From Baffinella frigidus (Eukaryota; Cryptophyceae; Cryptomonadales; Baffinellaceae), in assembly GCA_026770585.1 (NCBI GenBank), contig MU646929.1, forward strand, positions 234,957 to 245,188: a DNA stretch of 10,232 bases, read 5' to 3'. Numbering within the stretch: position 1 is the first letter of the stretch; the number at the start of each line of letters is the position of its first letter. The notes beneath the pieces are model-generated. The model was not told the DNA's origin and did no database searches. It saw only the letters and a list, made by a program, of their open reading frames with translations. Both the position numbers and the translations under genes were made by a program. This document shows, in pieces, positions 1-10,232 of the stretch.

Positions 1-628
1 GGGGGGGGGCAGATTTGCCCTCCATTCGAGGCCCACGCTGACCTCAAAACGACGCTGGTTTAGGGTTGAGTGTTGAGGGTTTAGGGTCTGCCCCTCCATG
101 CGAGGCCCACTCTCACCTCACAGGGCCCCTCGCATTTTGCCGAATCCTGGTAGTTATCCTAAACCCTCAACCCTACGCCCCAAACCCCAAACCCCAAACT
201 CCAAACCCTAAAACCTAGACCCAGTAGGGGGCGTACGGCATAGTTTACGCTAAAACACCCCAAACCCTGCGCCCTAATCCCTGCACGCTGCCCTAACTCC
301 AATCTCCAAACCCACGCCCGATCACACGTGGAAAATTCAGAACGCAACGTTTCAACGCCGTTCCAGAAGTCAAACCAAGACTTGTATCTGAAATTTGCAT
401 TTATGGCGAGGGGAGACGTACGGCAAGGTGTAGAGGGGGGTGCACAAGCGCACGGGGTTCATTCTGGCGATCAAACCCTAAACCCCAAACTCCAAACCAA
501 CGCCAGATCACACGTGGAAATTTCGTAACGCAACGCTTCGTTTCGTGGTACCAAACATCCTAAACCCGGTACAAAGTTAAAACCAAGAGGTGTATCTGAA
601 ATTTGCGTGTGTGGCCTGGCGTGTTCAG
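1..628. other. Upstream intron or 5' region
   Basis: No exon was found here. Contents: a 33-bp imperfect direct repeat (15-47 and 87-120), G-rich telomere-like DNA at 58-88, C-rich telomere-like DNA at about 158-310, and a 170-200 bp duplicated segment (302-475 and 489-691) carrying exon 1 and its echo. The preceding kinase exon must lie further left. Confidence 0.6.
411..475 (+). pseudogene. Echo of exon 1 with in-frame stop
   Basis: Reads ETYGKV, a TAG stop at 431-433 (TAC in exon 1), then RGVHKRTGFILAIK. The acceptor CAG of the real exon is GAG here, and no donor follows AAA. It is a dead copy of exon 1, truncated into telomere-like repeat directly after the VAIK-equivalent Lys. Confidence 0.85.
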
Positions 629-10068
<9,440 letters not shown>

Positions 10069-10232
10069 GTGAGCCCTCTTTCGCGTTATTCTCCCAAGTC
10101 AACCTGCCTCTCTCTAAGTCAACCTGTGCTGTATCGTCGCGGGTGAGTCCCGAGGCGGGCCTGTCCATCCCGAGGCGGGTTTGTGCATCCCTTATTTTTT
10201 AGCCTCAGCCGCCGGCGGGTGAGTCTGCCCCG
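10069..10232 (+). other. Start of intron 17 with repeated donor-like motifs
   Basis: GCGGGTGAG, the exon 17 donor context, recurs at about 10139 and 10217. AAGTCAACCTG occurs twice (10097 and 10117), recalling the GTCAACTTG part of the dispersed element. The intron continues past the window. Confidence 0.5.

Overview
This looks like nuclear DNA of a eukaryote, most likely a plastid-bearing alga. The Arabidopsis-type telomere heptamer (CCCTAAA) and its one-base variants fill almost every intron. Canonical GT-AG introns separate very short, GC-rich exons. The same heptamer telomere occurs in plants, many green algae, dinoflagellates and chromerids. A starch-binding-like module at the end of the gene would suit a starch-storing alga; a prasinophyte green alga is one guess, but the lineage is not proven by this sequence.

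The window holds one recognisable gene, on the + strand and open at both ends. It is a Ser/Thr protein kinase of the SNF1/AMPK/SnRK1-like group, cut into about 17 mini-exons of roughly 48 to 101 nt. They total about 1.1 kb, or 11% of the window. Exons 1-12 (629-6198) plus the first base of exon 13 encode an almost full kinase domain, from inside the glycine loop to the NPW that closes it. In order they give the VAIK lysine, alpha-C Glu, HRDLKPEN, a DFS in place of DFG, the T-loop Thr of LKTSCG, APE, and VDIWSMG. Splice phases agree at every junction. Exons 13-15 (6965-8066) give a short linker and an acidic Ser/Glu/Asp tail. Exons 16-17 (9671-10068) resemble a CBM25/CBM53-type starch-binding fold (ITLHYKSQW...; WMPLPGERM). 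If they belong to this transcript, the product is a kinase fused to a starch-binding module. The N-terminus lies left of position 1 and the C-terminus right of 10232.

The strangest feature is the introns. Beside most exons lie one to three degenerate copies of that same exon, called echoes here. Some carry stop codons and some are phase-compatible with splicing. Two copies of exon 6 already include the end of exon 5 joined without the intron. Introns also hold local homogeneous runs of different heptamer variants, 118-132 bp segmental duplications, and a 22-bp minisatellite touching an acceptor.

Region by region: 1-628 is an upstream intron with an exon 1 echo. 629-7329 is the dense kinase and linker. 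7330-7989 is a G-rich intron with exon 14 echoes. 8067-9670 is a 1.6-kb intron, poor in telomere repeats, that holds three fold-back structures and a dispersed ~65-bp repeat. 9671-10232 holds the CBM-like exons and their last introns. No tRNA, rRNA, CRISPR array or bacterial-type gene was seen, and the minus strand shows no convincing gene.
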